Source: Bacteroidales bacterium
GTDB taxonomy: Bacteria; Bacteroidota; Bacteroidia; Bacteroidales; VadinHA17
Assembly: GCA_021371855.1 (NCBI GenBank)
Contig: JAJFVL010000018.1
Coordinates: 434,001 to 498,000 of the forward strand
Length of the DNA stretch: 64,000 bases
Direction: 5' to 3'
Positions 1 to 6,976 of the stretch are shown here, piece by piece (the stretch's first letter is position 1; each line of letters starts with the position of its first letter). The notes under the pieces are model-generated. The model was not told the origin of the DNA and ran no database searches. It saw only the letters and a list, made by a program, of their open reading frames with translations. Made by a program: the position numbers and the translations under genes.

Positions 1-151
1 TGATACTGCTTGTACCAGAGGAAATTGAAATCACGGGATTGTTGATTTTTTCCCTTCTGACCCGTTGCAAAACCTTTTCCGTTTCCGGTGGCAGCGTGTC
101 GGATTCAAACAACAGAACCTTATCGACAAGGAACGTCTTTAAATCTTCCAT
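1..151 (-). CDS. NuoF-like hydrogenase electron-transfer subunit, 5' end only
   Basis: Only the first 50 codons lie in the window; the gene runs leftward off position 1. The start is the ATG at 151, 18 bases after the stop of the NuoE-like gene, so the two are almost certainly cotranscribed. The visible N-terminus (MEDLKTFLV...) ends in an ISISSGTSSI segment like the start of the thioredoxin-like [2Fe-2S] region that opens NuoF/HndC/HydB proteins. These bind FMN and NAD(P)H and pass electrons between pyridine nucleotide and an [FeFe]-hydrogenase. The order NuoE-like then NuoF-like is the usual one for multimeric, possibly bifurcating, hydrogenases. The identification rests on a short fragment plus its neighbour and is therefore moderate. 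Confidence 0.6.
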   Translation of the reverse strand, partial: MEDLKTFLVDKVLLFESDTLPPETEKVLQRVRREKINNPVISISSGTSSI

Positions 152-169
152 CTGGGTATATTAACATAA

Positions 170-640
170 TTAGTCGTTCTCAATAACGTACTTTAACCTT
201 TTAATCATCTCAGGCAGTTGTTCAACTCTCACCTGGGTAATATACTCTCCGTCTACATTAATAACCGGACCATTACAACAACCACCCATGCATGAAACAA
301 TCTCATAACTGAAATTTCCATCCCTGGTTGTTTGTCCAGGTGATACGCCTGTCTCTTCCTTAATCTTATTAATTATTTCCTGTGACCCCTTCAGATAACA
401 TGAAGTTCCATTGCAGATGCTGATCTGAACTTTTCCTGAAGGGATGAAGCGGAACCTGCTATAAAAGGTAGCAAGACCATAAATCTTTGTCGTACTTAAT
501 CCTAAAAAACTACCTACTTTTACAATGGCCTCTTCAGTAAGGTAACCCACAACATCTTGTATCTCCTGAAGTAATGGGATCAGATCTTCTCTTTTCCCCT
601 GTTTATACTTTTTCAGAATAATGTCAAGGTCAATGCTCAT
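170..640 (-). CDS. NuoE-like [2Fe-2S] subunit of NAD(P)-linked hydrogenase
   Basis: This 156-residue protein has the NuoE/HndA/HydC layout: a helical N-terminal half (about residues 1-70) and a thioredoxin-like ferredoxin half with the four cluster cysteines in C-x4-C (CNGTSC) and C-x3-C (CMGGC) patterns. NuoE-type subunits hold one [2Fe-2S] cluster and dock on the flavin subunit NuoF. The next gene downstream encodes such a partner, and a sensory [FeFe]-hydrogenase operon lies divergently, so a role in a soluble NAD(P)-linked hydrogenase is more likely than in complex I. The catalytic subunit would lie to the left of the window. The upstream region carries a TAnnTTTG promoter element and Rex-like operators, pointing to control by the NADH/NAD+ ratio. 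Confidence 0.87.
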   Translation of the reverse strand: MSIDLDIILKKYKQGKREDLIPLLQEIQDVVGYLTEEAIVKVGSFLGLSTTKIYGLATFYSRFRFIPSGKVQISICNGTSCYLKGSQEIINKIKEETGVSPGQTTRDGNFSYEIVSCMGGCCNGPVINVDGEYITQVRVEQLPEMIKRLKYVIEND

Positions 641-675
641 TCTGATAATATTATATTGAGTAACCCATTTCCATA

Positions 676-683
676 CAAATATA
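676..683 (-). promoter_or_regulatory. Bacteroidota -7 promoter element for the NuoE/NuoF operon
   Basis: On the minus strand the sequence reads TATATTTG, a perfect match to the TAnnTTTG -7 element of the Bacteroidota primary sigma factor. It lies 36 bases upstream of the NuoE-like start codon. The -33 element is not clearly conserved. The Rex-like sites begin 11 bases further upstream and would cover the -33 zone. Confidence 0.6.
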
Positions 684-693
684 ATTTTTTTTA

Positions 694-728
694 TTGTTAA
701 CAGATAAACATTGTTATTTTATTAACAA
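694..728. promoter_or_regulatory. Rex-like redox operator, near-perfect site plus adjoining imperfect site
   Basis: Positions 711-728 read TTGTTATTTTATTAACAA, an 18-base palindrome of the form TTGTTAn(4-6)TAACAA with one mismatch between arms. It matches the general Rex operator architecture (TTGTGAA/TTGTTAA half-sites separated by four bases). An imperfect copy starts at 694 (TTGTTAACAGATAAACAT) and shares base 711. Rex represses fermentation and hydrogenase genes and is released by NADH. The sites sit just upstream of the leftward -7 element at 676-683, a position suited to repression. The regulator gene is not in the window. Confidence 0.6.
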
Positions 729-912
729 TAAAAATAAAAAACAAATTGTCCTATGATTTTAACCAATATATTAATTATCATTACATTAGAGAATTATCCA
801 CATTTGATACATTATACTATAGTGCTTATGAATTGAACAAAGTAATAATTCCAACTGTTAATCATGTGAATTATAGATAAGAATATGCTTATGTCGGCTC
901 GTGAAAAAGTAT

Positions 913-920
913 TACTTTTG
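913..920 (+). promoter_or_regulatory. Bacteroidota -7 promoter element for the sensory hydrogenase operon
   Basis: TACTTTTG matches the TAnnTTTG consensus and lies 30 bases before the start codon of the ferredoxin-like gene at 951. A convincing -33 element was not found. The placement supports a promoter for the three-gene rightward operon, separate from and divergent to the leftward hydrogenase promoter. Confidence 0.5.
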
Positions 921-950
921 ACGTTGTTGTTTGTTTATGAACAGTAAAAA

Positions 951-1205
951 ATGTCTCAAAGGGTTGAAATGCATATTTGCCTTGGCAGTTCTTGTTTTTC
1001 GAGAGGCAATAAGGAAGTTGTGATGTTCATAAGGGAATATTTAAGGAAAAATCATCTCGAAGACAAAGTTATTTTTAAAGGGGCCCGCTGCATGGGCCGT
1101 TGCAGTAATGGTCCGAATCTGAATATAAATGGTGTTATCTTTGAGGGTGTCACCATTTCAAAAATAGAGGGGATTCTCGAAAAAGAACTTGCCAGATTAA
1201 TGTAA
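951..1205 (+). CDS. Small thioredoxin-like [2Fe-2S] ferredoxin
   Basis: This 84-residue protein corresponds to the C-terminal half of NuoE only. It carries four cysteines in two pairs (C-x4-C at about residues 10-15, C-x3-C at about 47-51), the ligands of a thioredoxin-fold [2Fe-2S] cluster. It lacks the N-terminal helical domain of full NuoE. It is the first gene of a tight rightward operon (17 bases to the hydrogenase-like gene), so it probably transfers electrons to or from the sensory hydrogenase. It is shorter than the related protein encoded divergently at 170-640, and the two probably serve different complexes. Confidence 0.85.
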   Translation: MSQRVEMHICLGSSCFSRGNKEVVMFIREYLRKNHLEDKVIFKGARCMGRCSNGPNLNINGVIFEGVTISKIEGILEKELARLM

Positions 1206-1222
1206 TAGCGATAGGAGTAAGT

Positions 1223-3109
1223 ATGATCAACACAAAACCTGTACTTTATATTAATGACGAGAAATGCAGGAACTCATATTCCTGCGTACGTGTCTGCCCG
1301 GTAAATGCTATTGAGGTAAAACCTCAGAGGGCACATCCCTATATTCTTCCCGAAAGATGTATTGGATGCGGGTTGTGCTATATTTCATGTTCTCCCCATG
1401 CTATAGAGTTCCGCGACTCGAGGGATGAGGTGAAACAGCTGTTGTCATCAGAAAGGAAAACTGCAGCGCTTGTTGAACCAAGTATTGCTACAGAGTTTGA
1501 GGATATTACCGACTACCGTAAGTTCGTGGCGATGATCAGATCGCTTGGTTTCGATTATGTTCATGAGGTTTCTTTTGGAGTTGACCTGATAGCTGCGGCC
1601 TATGCGAAACTTTTCTCAAGAGCTGAAGGCAAGTACCTGATAACTGCCAATTGCCCTTCGATAGTCAAGCTTATCGAGAGGTTTCATCCCGAGATGGTAC
1701 CCAGCCTAGCTCCCTTAGTATCGCCCATGGTTGCCACGGCTATGATTGTAAAGGAACTGTACGGTCCTGATGTAGCAACTGTCCAGATCGGACCATGCAT
1801 AGATGCAAAAGACGAAGCGCTTCTTTATAATTCAAAAAAACTTATTGACGGTGTTCTGACCTTTATAGAACTCAGACAACTTTTTGATGAGGCTAAAATA
1901 CAGGAAAGACTAGTTAAAATGTCGGACTTCGATCCTCCTTATGGTAACTGGGGAGCCCTCTACCCTCTTCCTCCCGGTATTATCCAGGCAGGTGGAATTA
2001 AGCGCGACATGGTTTCAAGCAGAGTAATAACAGCTTCAGGAAAAGAAGAAATCCTCGAAGCGATAAACGATTTCGACAAATATATAGATACGATAAATCA
2101 CCATTTTAATCTCTTCTTCTGCCACGGTTGTATGCTTGGGCCGGGGACGGAACATCATAATGAGCGTTTCAAAAGAAGAGCGGTTGTCAGAAAATATGCA
2201 GAAAAAAGAACCGATAAACTGGACAAGGCTCTCTGGCAAAAAAATATGGAAAAATGGTCCAAACTTGATTTTTCCAGAACCTTCACACCTGACGACCAGC
2301 GCATCCCCGAACCTCCAGAAGAGGCTATAAATGAAATACTTAAGATTATAGGAAAAACCAATCCTGATGAAGAGATAAACTGTGGAGCATGCGGATACCT
2401 ATCATGCCGGGATTTTGCATCAACAGTTGCCAAGGGGCTTGCTGTTCCTGAAATGTGCCATACTTACAACCTGCGAAACAAACAGGAATACATTGAAACT
2501 CTCAGGCAGACAAACAGGAAACTGGCTGATACAAAAAAAGCTCTCAAGGAATCGGAAGAACTTGCACGAAGGGAAAAAGAGGTTGCACAGAGCGCTTCTG
2601 ACATGATGAATAACATGCTCGAAAAGCTTCCAACCGGGGTAGTTATCGTCGATAATAATCTTAAGATCCTTCATTCAAATCAAAGCTTTATCAATATAAT
2701 AGGAGAAGATGCCAAAGCAATATCAGACGTAATACCCGGACTGGCAGGAGCTGACATTAAAACCCTCATCCCGTTCAATGTATACAACATGTTCACATTT
2801 GTTCTAAAGGAAGATGAGCCTGTTGTGAGCAAGGATGTCCATTTTGAAGACAAGATGCTTAACGTCTCTATCTTTCCAATCAAGAAGAACAAGATGTGCG
2901 GTGCAATAATCCGCGACCTTTACTCTCCTGAAGTACAGGGTGAAGAGGTCACTATCAGGGTTAGTGAGGTAATTGAGAAAAATCTCGAGATGGTACAAAA
3001 GATCGGCTTCCTTCTTGGAGAAGGCGCTTCTGAAACCGAACAGATGCTCAATTCAATAATTGAGTCGTACAAATCAAAAAATGATGATCTGAAGAAAAAA
3101 CTGAAATAA
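1223..3109 (+). CDS. Sensory-type (group C) [FeFe]-hydrogenase with PAS domain
   Basis: A 628-residue multidomain protein. Residues about 10-70 hold a double 4Fe-4S ferredoxin domain with two cysteine clusters. Residues about 80-320 are the iron-hydrogenase large-subunit domain with all three H-cluster motifs in variant form: ANCPSIV (C near 143), GPCIDAKDEA (C near 192) and FFCHGCMLGPG (C near 300 and 303). About 385-415 is an RnfB-like 4Fe-4S motif (CGACGYLSC with a distal C), followed by a coiled-coil segment and a PAS domain (about 465-580). This layout is that of group C or HydS hydrogenases, thought to sense H2 or redox state rather than turn over H2 fast. A SpoIIE-type phosphatase gene follows after 6 bases, the typical partner. 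The likely target is hydrogenase expression, by inference. Confidence 0.88.
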   Translation: MINTKPVLYINDEKCRNSYSCVRVCPVNAIEVKPQRAHPYILPERCIGCGLCYISCSPHAIEFRDSRDEVKQLLSSERKTAALVEPSIATEFEDITDYRKFVAMIRSLGFDYVHEVSFGVDLIAAAYAKLFSRAEGKYLITANCPSIVKLIERFHPEMVPSLAPLVSPMVATAMIVKELYGPDVATVQIGPCIDAKDEALLYNSKKLIDGVLTFIELRQLFDEAKIQERLVKMSDFDPPYGNWGALYPLPPGIIQAGGIKRDMVSSRVITASGKEEILEAINDFDKYIDTINHHFNLFFCHGCMLGPGTEHHNERFKRRAVVRKYAEKRTDKLDKALWQKNMEKWSKLDFSRTFTPDDQRIPEPPEEAINEILKIIGKTNPDEEINCGACGYLSCRDFASTVAKGLAVPEMCHTYNLRNKQEYIETLRQTNRKLADTKKALKESEELARREKEVAQSASDMMNNMLEKLPTGVVIVDNNLKILHSNQSFINIIGEDAKAISDVIPGLAGADIKTLIPFNVYNMFTFVLKEDEPVVSKDVHFEDKMLNVSIFPIKKNKMCGAIIRDLYSPEVQGEEVTIRVSEVIEKNLEMVQKIGFLLGEGASETEQMLNSIIESYKSKNDDLKKKLK

Positions 3110-3115
3110 CCATAC

Positions 3116-4300
3116 GTGAGCAGAAACTTTTTTATAGAGGTGAACAGTCAGCAGAGAAACCACGACGGAGAAAGAATTTGTGGTGATGTGTTCCTGTACC
3201 GCTATATAAAAGAAGAAGACAGGGTTATTGCAGTTTTATCGGACGGCATGGGACATGGAGTAAAAGCAAATATTCTTGCTACCCTCACAGCCACTATGGC
3301 TATTAACTTCACCAGGGAGCATAAAGAGGTTGACCGTATTGCCGAGATAATAATGAATACCCTTCCGGTATGCAGCGAAAGAAAAATCAGCTATTCCACA
3401 TTTACCATCATCGATATTGAGAGCAGCGGACGTGCCACTATTCTTGAATATGACAATCCGTCTATCATCATTCTGAGAGGGCCCCAGATATTCGATCCTT
3501 CATGGAACAAGGTTGTACTTGAAAAAGGCAAACACGCGGGTACTATCCTCAAAACATGCTCCTATATACCCGAAAAAGAAGACCGGATAATCTTCTGCTC
3601 CGACGGAGTTTCACAAAGCGGAATGGGCAGTGACCCATTTCCCTTCGGATGGGAAAGGGAAAATATAGCCAGCTATGCTGCTTCACTCGTATCCAGTGAA
3701 GCTTCCATTTCTGCCGGTGTGCTTTCCGGCAAGATAGTCACCATGGCTCATAAAAATGACAATTATAAAGCCCGGGACGATATCAGTTGTGCAACCATCT
3801 ATTTCCGGGAGCCCCGAAAACTCCTCATTTGTACGGGTCCTCCATACGAAAAGGAAAAAGATAAAGAGTTGGCTGTTAAAGTCAGCGGATACAAAGGAAA
3901 AGTAATTTTGTGCGGAGGGACTACAGCAGATATAGTAGCAAGGGAGTTGAATAAAACAATTGTTGATGAGCTTATCTTTGAAGATCCGGAACTGCCTCCT
4001 GAAAGTTTCCTGGAAGGTGTTGACCTTGTAACTGAAGGAATTCTGACTATGCAAAAGGTAAATGAAATACTGAAAACATATAACAACAGTGTCAGACTTG
4101 GGAAAGGACCAGCTGACAAGATTGTCAGACTTCTTATGGAAAGCGATGAGATCCATTTCATCATCGGAACAAGGATAAATATTGCTCACCAGGATCCCAA
4201 CCTGCCTGTTGACCTGGAGATCAGACGTACTGTCGTTAAAAGGATTGCCCGCCTTCTTGAAGAGAAATGGCTCAAGAAAATTACTTTTGAATATATATAG
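3116..4300 (+). CDS. SpoIIE/PP2C-type serine phosphatase, partner of sensory hydrogenase
   Basis: A 394-residue cytoplasmic protein starting at GTG, 6 bases after the hydrogenase stop. The N-terminal 220 residues form a PP2C/SpoIIE domain with metal-binding aspartates in LSDGMGHGVKAN (about residue 43) and FCSDGVSQS (about residue 163). The remaining 160 residues form a second conserved domain that I do not recognise; it contains a glycine-rich LCGGTTADIVAR segment. SpoIIE phosphatases commonly dephosphorylate anti-sigma-factor antagonists, so the pair could convert an H2 or redox signal into a partner switch, but no anti-sigma or antagonist gene is nearby. It ends the operon and converges on the Nudix gene with only 3 bases between stops. 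Confidence 0.85.
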   Translation: MSRNFFIEVNSQQRNHDGERICGDVFLYRYIKEEDRVIAVLSDGMGHGVKANILATLTATMAINFTREHKEVDRIAEIIMNTLPVCSERKISYSTFTIIDIESSGRATILEYDNPSIIILRGPQIFDPSWNKVVLEKGKHAGTILKTCSYIPEKEDRIIFCSDGVSQSGMGSDPFPFGWERENIASYAASLVSSEASISAGVLSGKIVTMAHKNDNYKARDDISCATIYFREPRKLLICTGPPYEKEKDKELAVKVSGYKGKVILCGGTTADIVARELNKTIVDELIFEDPELPPESFLEGVDLVTEGILTMQKVNEILKTYNNSVRLGKGPADKIVRLLMESDEIHFIIGTRINIAHQDPNLPVDLEIRRTVVKRIARLLEEKWLKKITFEYI

Positions 4301-4303
4301 AAT

Positions 4304-4747
4304 TTAACACCTGCTCTTTTCTCCCGATATCTGATATTCAAGAATCCTTTTAAACAGATGTGGCTGAATAGCAGGATAAGTCAGATTTTCAGGAAGTTGC
4401 TCCGATAACATCTCTTCTGCAATTTCGGAAATGTCGGATATGGGGCCAAGTTCAAGAATTTCTGCCAGATATAACCTTCCATACCGCAACTCGCCATCTG
4501 TATTAACAGAATAAGTCGCAACACAGTTGAGTTCAAACCTTATGGCGCCTGTCTCTTCCATCAATTCCCTGCCGGCTGCTTCAAAAGAGGTCTCCCCTCT
4601 TTCAATATGCCCGCCAGGGATCTCCCATGTGGATCTCTTATTATGACGGACAAATATCCACCTGTTCCCGAATTTTGCAGAAACAACGGAATATATCAAT
4701 TCTCTATCCGGAACAAACAAAGGATCATAAAATTTAACTTCTGTCAT
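4304..4747 (-). CDS. Nudix hydrolase
   Basis: The protein carries a complete Nudix box, GGHIERGETSFEAAGRELxEETGA, matching Gx5Ex7REUxEExGU, which binds the metal for hydrolysis of nucleoside-diphosphate-X substrates. Length (147 residues from the ATG at 4747) is normal for a single-domain Nudix protein. An upstream ATG at 4789 in the same frame would add a threonine-rich tail unlike the family. The PxWxxPGGH-type context and the short N-terminal strand resemble 8-oxo-dGTP or ADP-ribose type members, but the substrate cannot be told from sequence. It is convergent with the phosphatase gene and divergent from the metallophosphoesterase gene. Confidence 0.85.
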   Translation of the reverse strand: MTEVKFYDPLFVPDRELIYSVVSAKFGNRWIFVRHNKRSTWEIPGGHIERGETSFEAAGRELMEETGAIRFELNCVATYSVNTDGELRYGRLYLAEILELGPISDISEIAEEMLSEQLPENLTYPAIQPHLFKRILEYQISGEKSRC

Positions 4748-4834
4748 AAAGAAAATATCATTATCAGTAGTAGTTGTAAGAATAGTCATAATTATTAATA
4801 AATAAGTACTTTTACAGGCTAAATTTTCCCCTCT

Positions 4835-6016
4835 ATGGGATTACTGATGCTTCTTGTCATTACGGAAATTCTGACAGTTTTGGTTTGCAGGGACCATTTT
4901 TACAGCAAATCAAAAACAGAGTACTCTGTTGCAATTATAATCCATGTAATCCTTAGTATGTGGATCTGGTTTCTATATTGTGGAAGCACAGGCTATAAAA
5001 GTTTTTTTGATTCCCCGCAACATATATGGCTTTTGATGAATCTGACAGGGATGATCTGTGCTGTTGTTATTCCAAGAGTTATAGTAATCATTTTCCACTT
5101 TTCAGGCAGATTGATTAAAATCAAAAAGGGGGGTCACATAAGGTGGCTGACCAATACTGGCATGGCCATTATGGTTCTGATTTTTTCAATAATAACAATT
5201 GGTACTTTAAAAGGAAGATTTAATTTTAAGACTGAAGCGGTCACTATTAAGATAAAAGGATTAAATAAAGATCTTGACGGATTGAGGATCGTCCATCTGT
5301 CTGATTTGCATCTTGCAGGATTTTATCATCACCGTAAACTGCTTCAAAATGTTATGGATGAGATTAATATCTGCAAACCTGATCTGATACTTAATACCGG
5401 TGATTTTGTGAGCTATGGCTGGAGAGAATTTGCAGGGAACGACACTATACTTTCAAAAGCTAAAAGCAGATATGGCAACTATGCTGTAATGGGGAACCAC
5501 GAATTCGGTACTTATCATCCTGATTTCACCGAAGCAGACAGGGCCAACAATGTATCGATAATGAATATGCTGATCAGATCATCGGGATATAAAGTACTTA
5601 ATGATGAATATTCAATAGTCAATATAGGAAATGCGAAAATTGCCCTGATAGGAATTACCACAATGGGACGGTATCCTGATCTTGTTTACGGCGATCTGAA
5701 AAAAGCCACTGACGGAATTGACAGCGTTGATCTTAAGATACTTCTCAGCCACGATCCTAACTATTGGGAGAAAGAGGTTACAGGAAAAACAGATATAGAC
5801 ATCACTCTCGCCGGGCATTCTCATGGTATGCAAATGGGTATTCTTACAAAAAAATTCAAATGGAGCCCGTCGAAGTATTTTTATCCACATTGGAACGGAC
5901 TCTATTCAAAGGCCGACCAATCTCAATATGTAAACAGAGGACTCGGAGTATTATCAATTCCGTTCAGGATATGGATGCCACCCGAAATAACAATAATTAC
6001 TGTTAAAGCGGAATAG
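4835..6016 (+). CDS. Membrane-anchored metallophosphoesterase (YkuE-like)
   Basis: A 393-residue protein with four hydrophobic segments in the first 130 residues, then a calcineurin-like phosphoesterase domain. The metal-binding signatures are all present: SDLHLAG, NTGDFVS, MGNHEFG, LLSHDPNYW and the terminal AGHSHGMQ. YkuE-type proteins are membrane-associated and have been linked to lipid or nucleotide phosphoester cleavage. The active domain should face the periplasm or cytoplasm depending on the parity of the four helices, which sequence reading alone does not settle. It is a single gene with an 87-base gap to the divergent Nudix gene. Confidence 0.87.
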   Translation: MGLLMLLVITEILTVLVCRDHFYSKSKTEYSVAIIIHVILSMWIWFLYCGSTGYKSFFDSPQHIWLLMNLTGMICAVVIPRVIVIIFHFSGRLIKIKKGGHIRWLTNTGMAIMVLIFSIITIGTLKGRFNFKTEAVTIKIKGLNKDLDGLRIVHLSDLHLAGFYHHRKLLQNVMDEINICKPDLILNTGDFVSYGWREFAGNDTILSKAKSRYGNYAVMGNHEFGTYHPDFTEADRANNVSIMNMLIRSSGYKVLNDEYSIVNIGNAKIALIGITTMGRYPDLVYGDLKKATDGIDSVDLKILLSHDPNYWEKEVTGKTDIDITLAGHSHGMQMGILTKKFKWSPSKYFYPHWNGLYSKADQSQYVNRGLGVLSIPFRIWMPPEITIITVKAE

Positions 6017-6044
6017 CAATGATTCTGCTCAATCCGTCATCTGA

Positions 6045-6086
6045 ATAACAAAAAGAAAACGGGTAGCCAGAAGAATTGCTACCCGT
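6045..6086 (-). terminator. Rho-independent terminator after the Spy-like gene
   Basis: The arms ACGGGTAGC (6059-6067) and GCTACCCGT (6078-6086) form a 9-bp perfect stem. On the minus strand the hairpin is followed by TTTTCTTTTTG. It lies about 100 bases downstream of the leftward Spy-like gene and could also slow transcripts from the convergent metallophosphoesterase gene. Confidence 0.7.
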
Positions 6087-6189
6087 ATCATCCCTAACCT
6101 TCTTATCTATTAATTAGCCTTCTGAATGAAGAAAGGAATAGATAAGCTTAACAAACGGTTGACCATACCGTCAGTGCAACAAAAAGATA

Positions 6190-6603
6190 TTATTTCTTCT
6201 GAGGTCTCTGTTGCATCATCAAATGTCTTCTTTCCTCCTCTTTGGTTTTGAAAAGCTCAAATTTTTTGTCTCCAAGAATAGCTTTGAACTCTTTATCCCT
6301 TGCTGCACTGATCTCAGCCATTTTAGCCCTCATAGCTTCCCTGTCTCCGGCCTTCATGAGCTTTTCCCTCGTCTCTGACGATTGTTTACCATACTTAAGA
6401 GCAACATCATATATTTTATTCTGGGTTGCCTGATCAATGTTAAGATCATTTTTCATCCGTTCAACCTGTGCTTTTGCCATCTCTTCAGTTGTCCGTCTCG
6501 GTCCACCTTGTCCACGTCCCTGTTGCGGTCCCGGCTGTGCAAAAGCTGATGTCACAAACATCGATAAGATCATTATCGATAAAAACCTCATTGTTGTCTT
6601 CAT
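6190..6603 (-). CDS. Spy/LTXXQ-like periplasmic protein
   Basis: A 137-residue secreted protein. The start at 6603 gives a standard signal peptide (MKTTMRFLSIMILSMFVTSAFA then QPGPQQ); the longer frame to 6642 adds a charged tail with no known counterpart. The mature part is rich in Lys, Glu, Arg, Met and Gln and is predicted almost wholly helical, with pattern ...MKNDLNIDQATQNKIYDVALKYGKQ... resembling the LTxxQ repeats of Spy/CpxP proteins. Members of this group in Bacteroidota are small periplasmic proteins of uncertain role, possibly chaperone-like or metal-responsive. A terminator lies downstream. The family call is good; the function is inferred from it. Confidence 0.72.
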   Translation of the reverse strand: MKTTMRFLSIMILSMFVTSAFAQPGPQQGRGQGGPRRTTEEMAKAQVERMKNDLNIDQATQNKIYDVALKYGKQSSETREKLMKAGDREAMRAKMAEISAARDKEFKAILGDKKFELFKTKEEERRHLMMQQRPQKK

Positions 6604-6976
6604 TTCCATTTTTTTTAGTTTAAGATTTAATAAACCTCTCATATTTGTAAAAAATGATTTTCATTTATTATGAATTTCGACAATTATAAATATAAAATCT
6701 CCTGTCGCCTGAATCAATGAATCTGTTTGATTGATTCCTGATACTCATTTTATTTTTTTATAACCTGACGAAAAAAAAGAACTCCTTTTAAATTTTTTGA
6801 ACTACATTTTTTAGACAATATGAATCATTTGAATATTCCCCGGAAAGTGAATTTTTATCTATATTTAACATTTCCGGTCAATTTTCCATTTAAGCATCCT
6901 GGTCCTGATAACCCGGGATTGAAAAAATATTACGATTTTTATTAAATTGCACCTATATAACCTATCCCGATTAGAC
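6604..6976. other. AT-rich divergent intergenic region
   Basis: This 373-base gap separates the leftward Spy-like gene from the rightward GH9 gene. It is strongly AT-rich and must hold both promoters. I see no confident TAnnTTTG element with correct spacing, no RNA gene, and no open frame with coding character. Confidence 0.5.
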
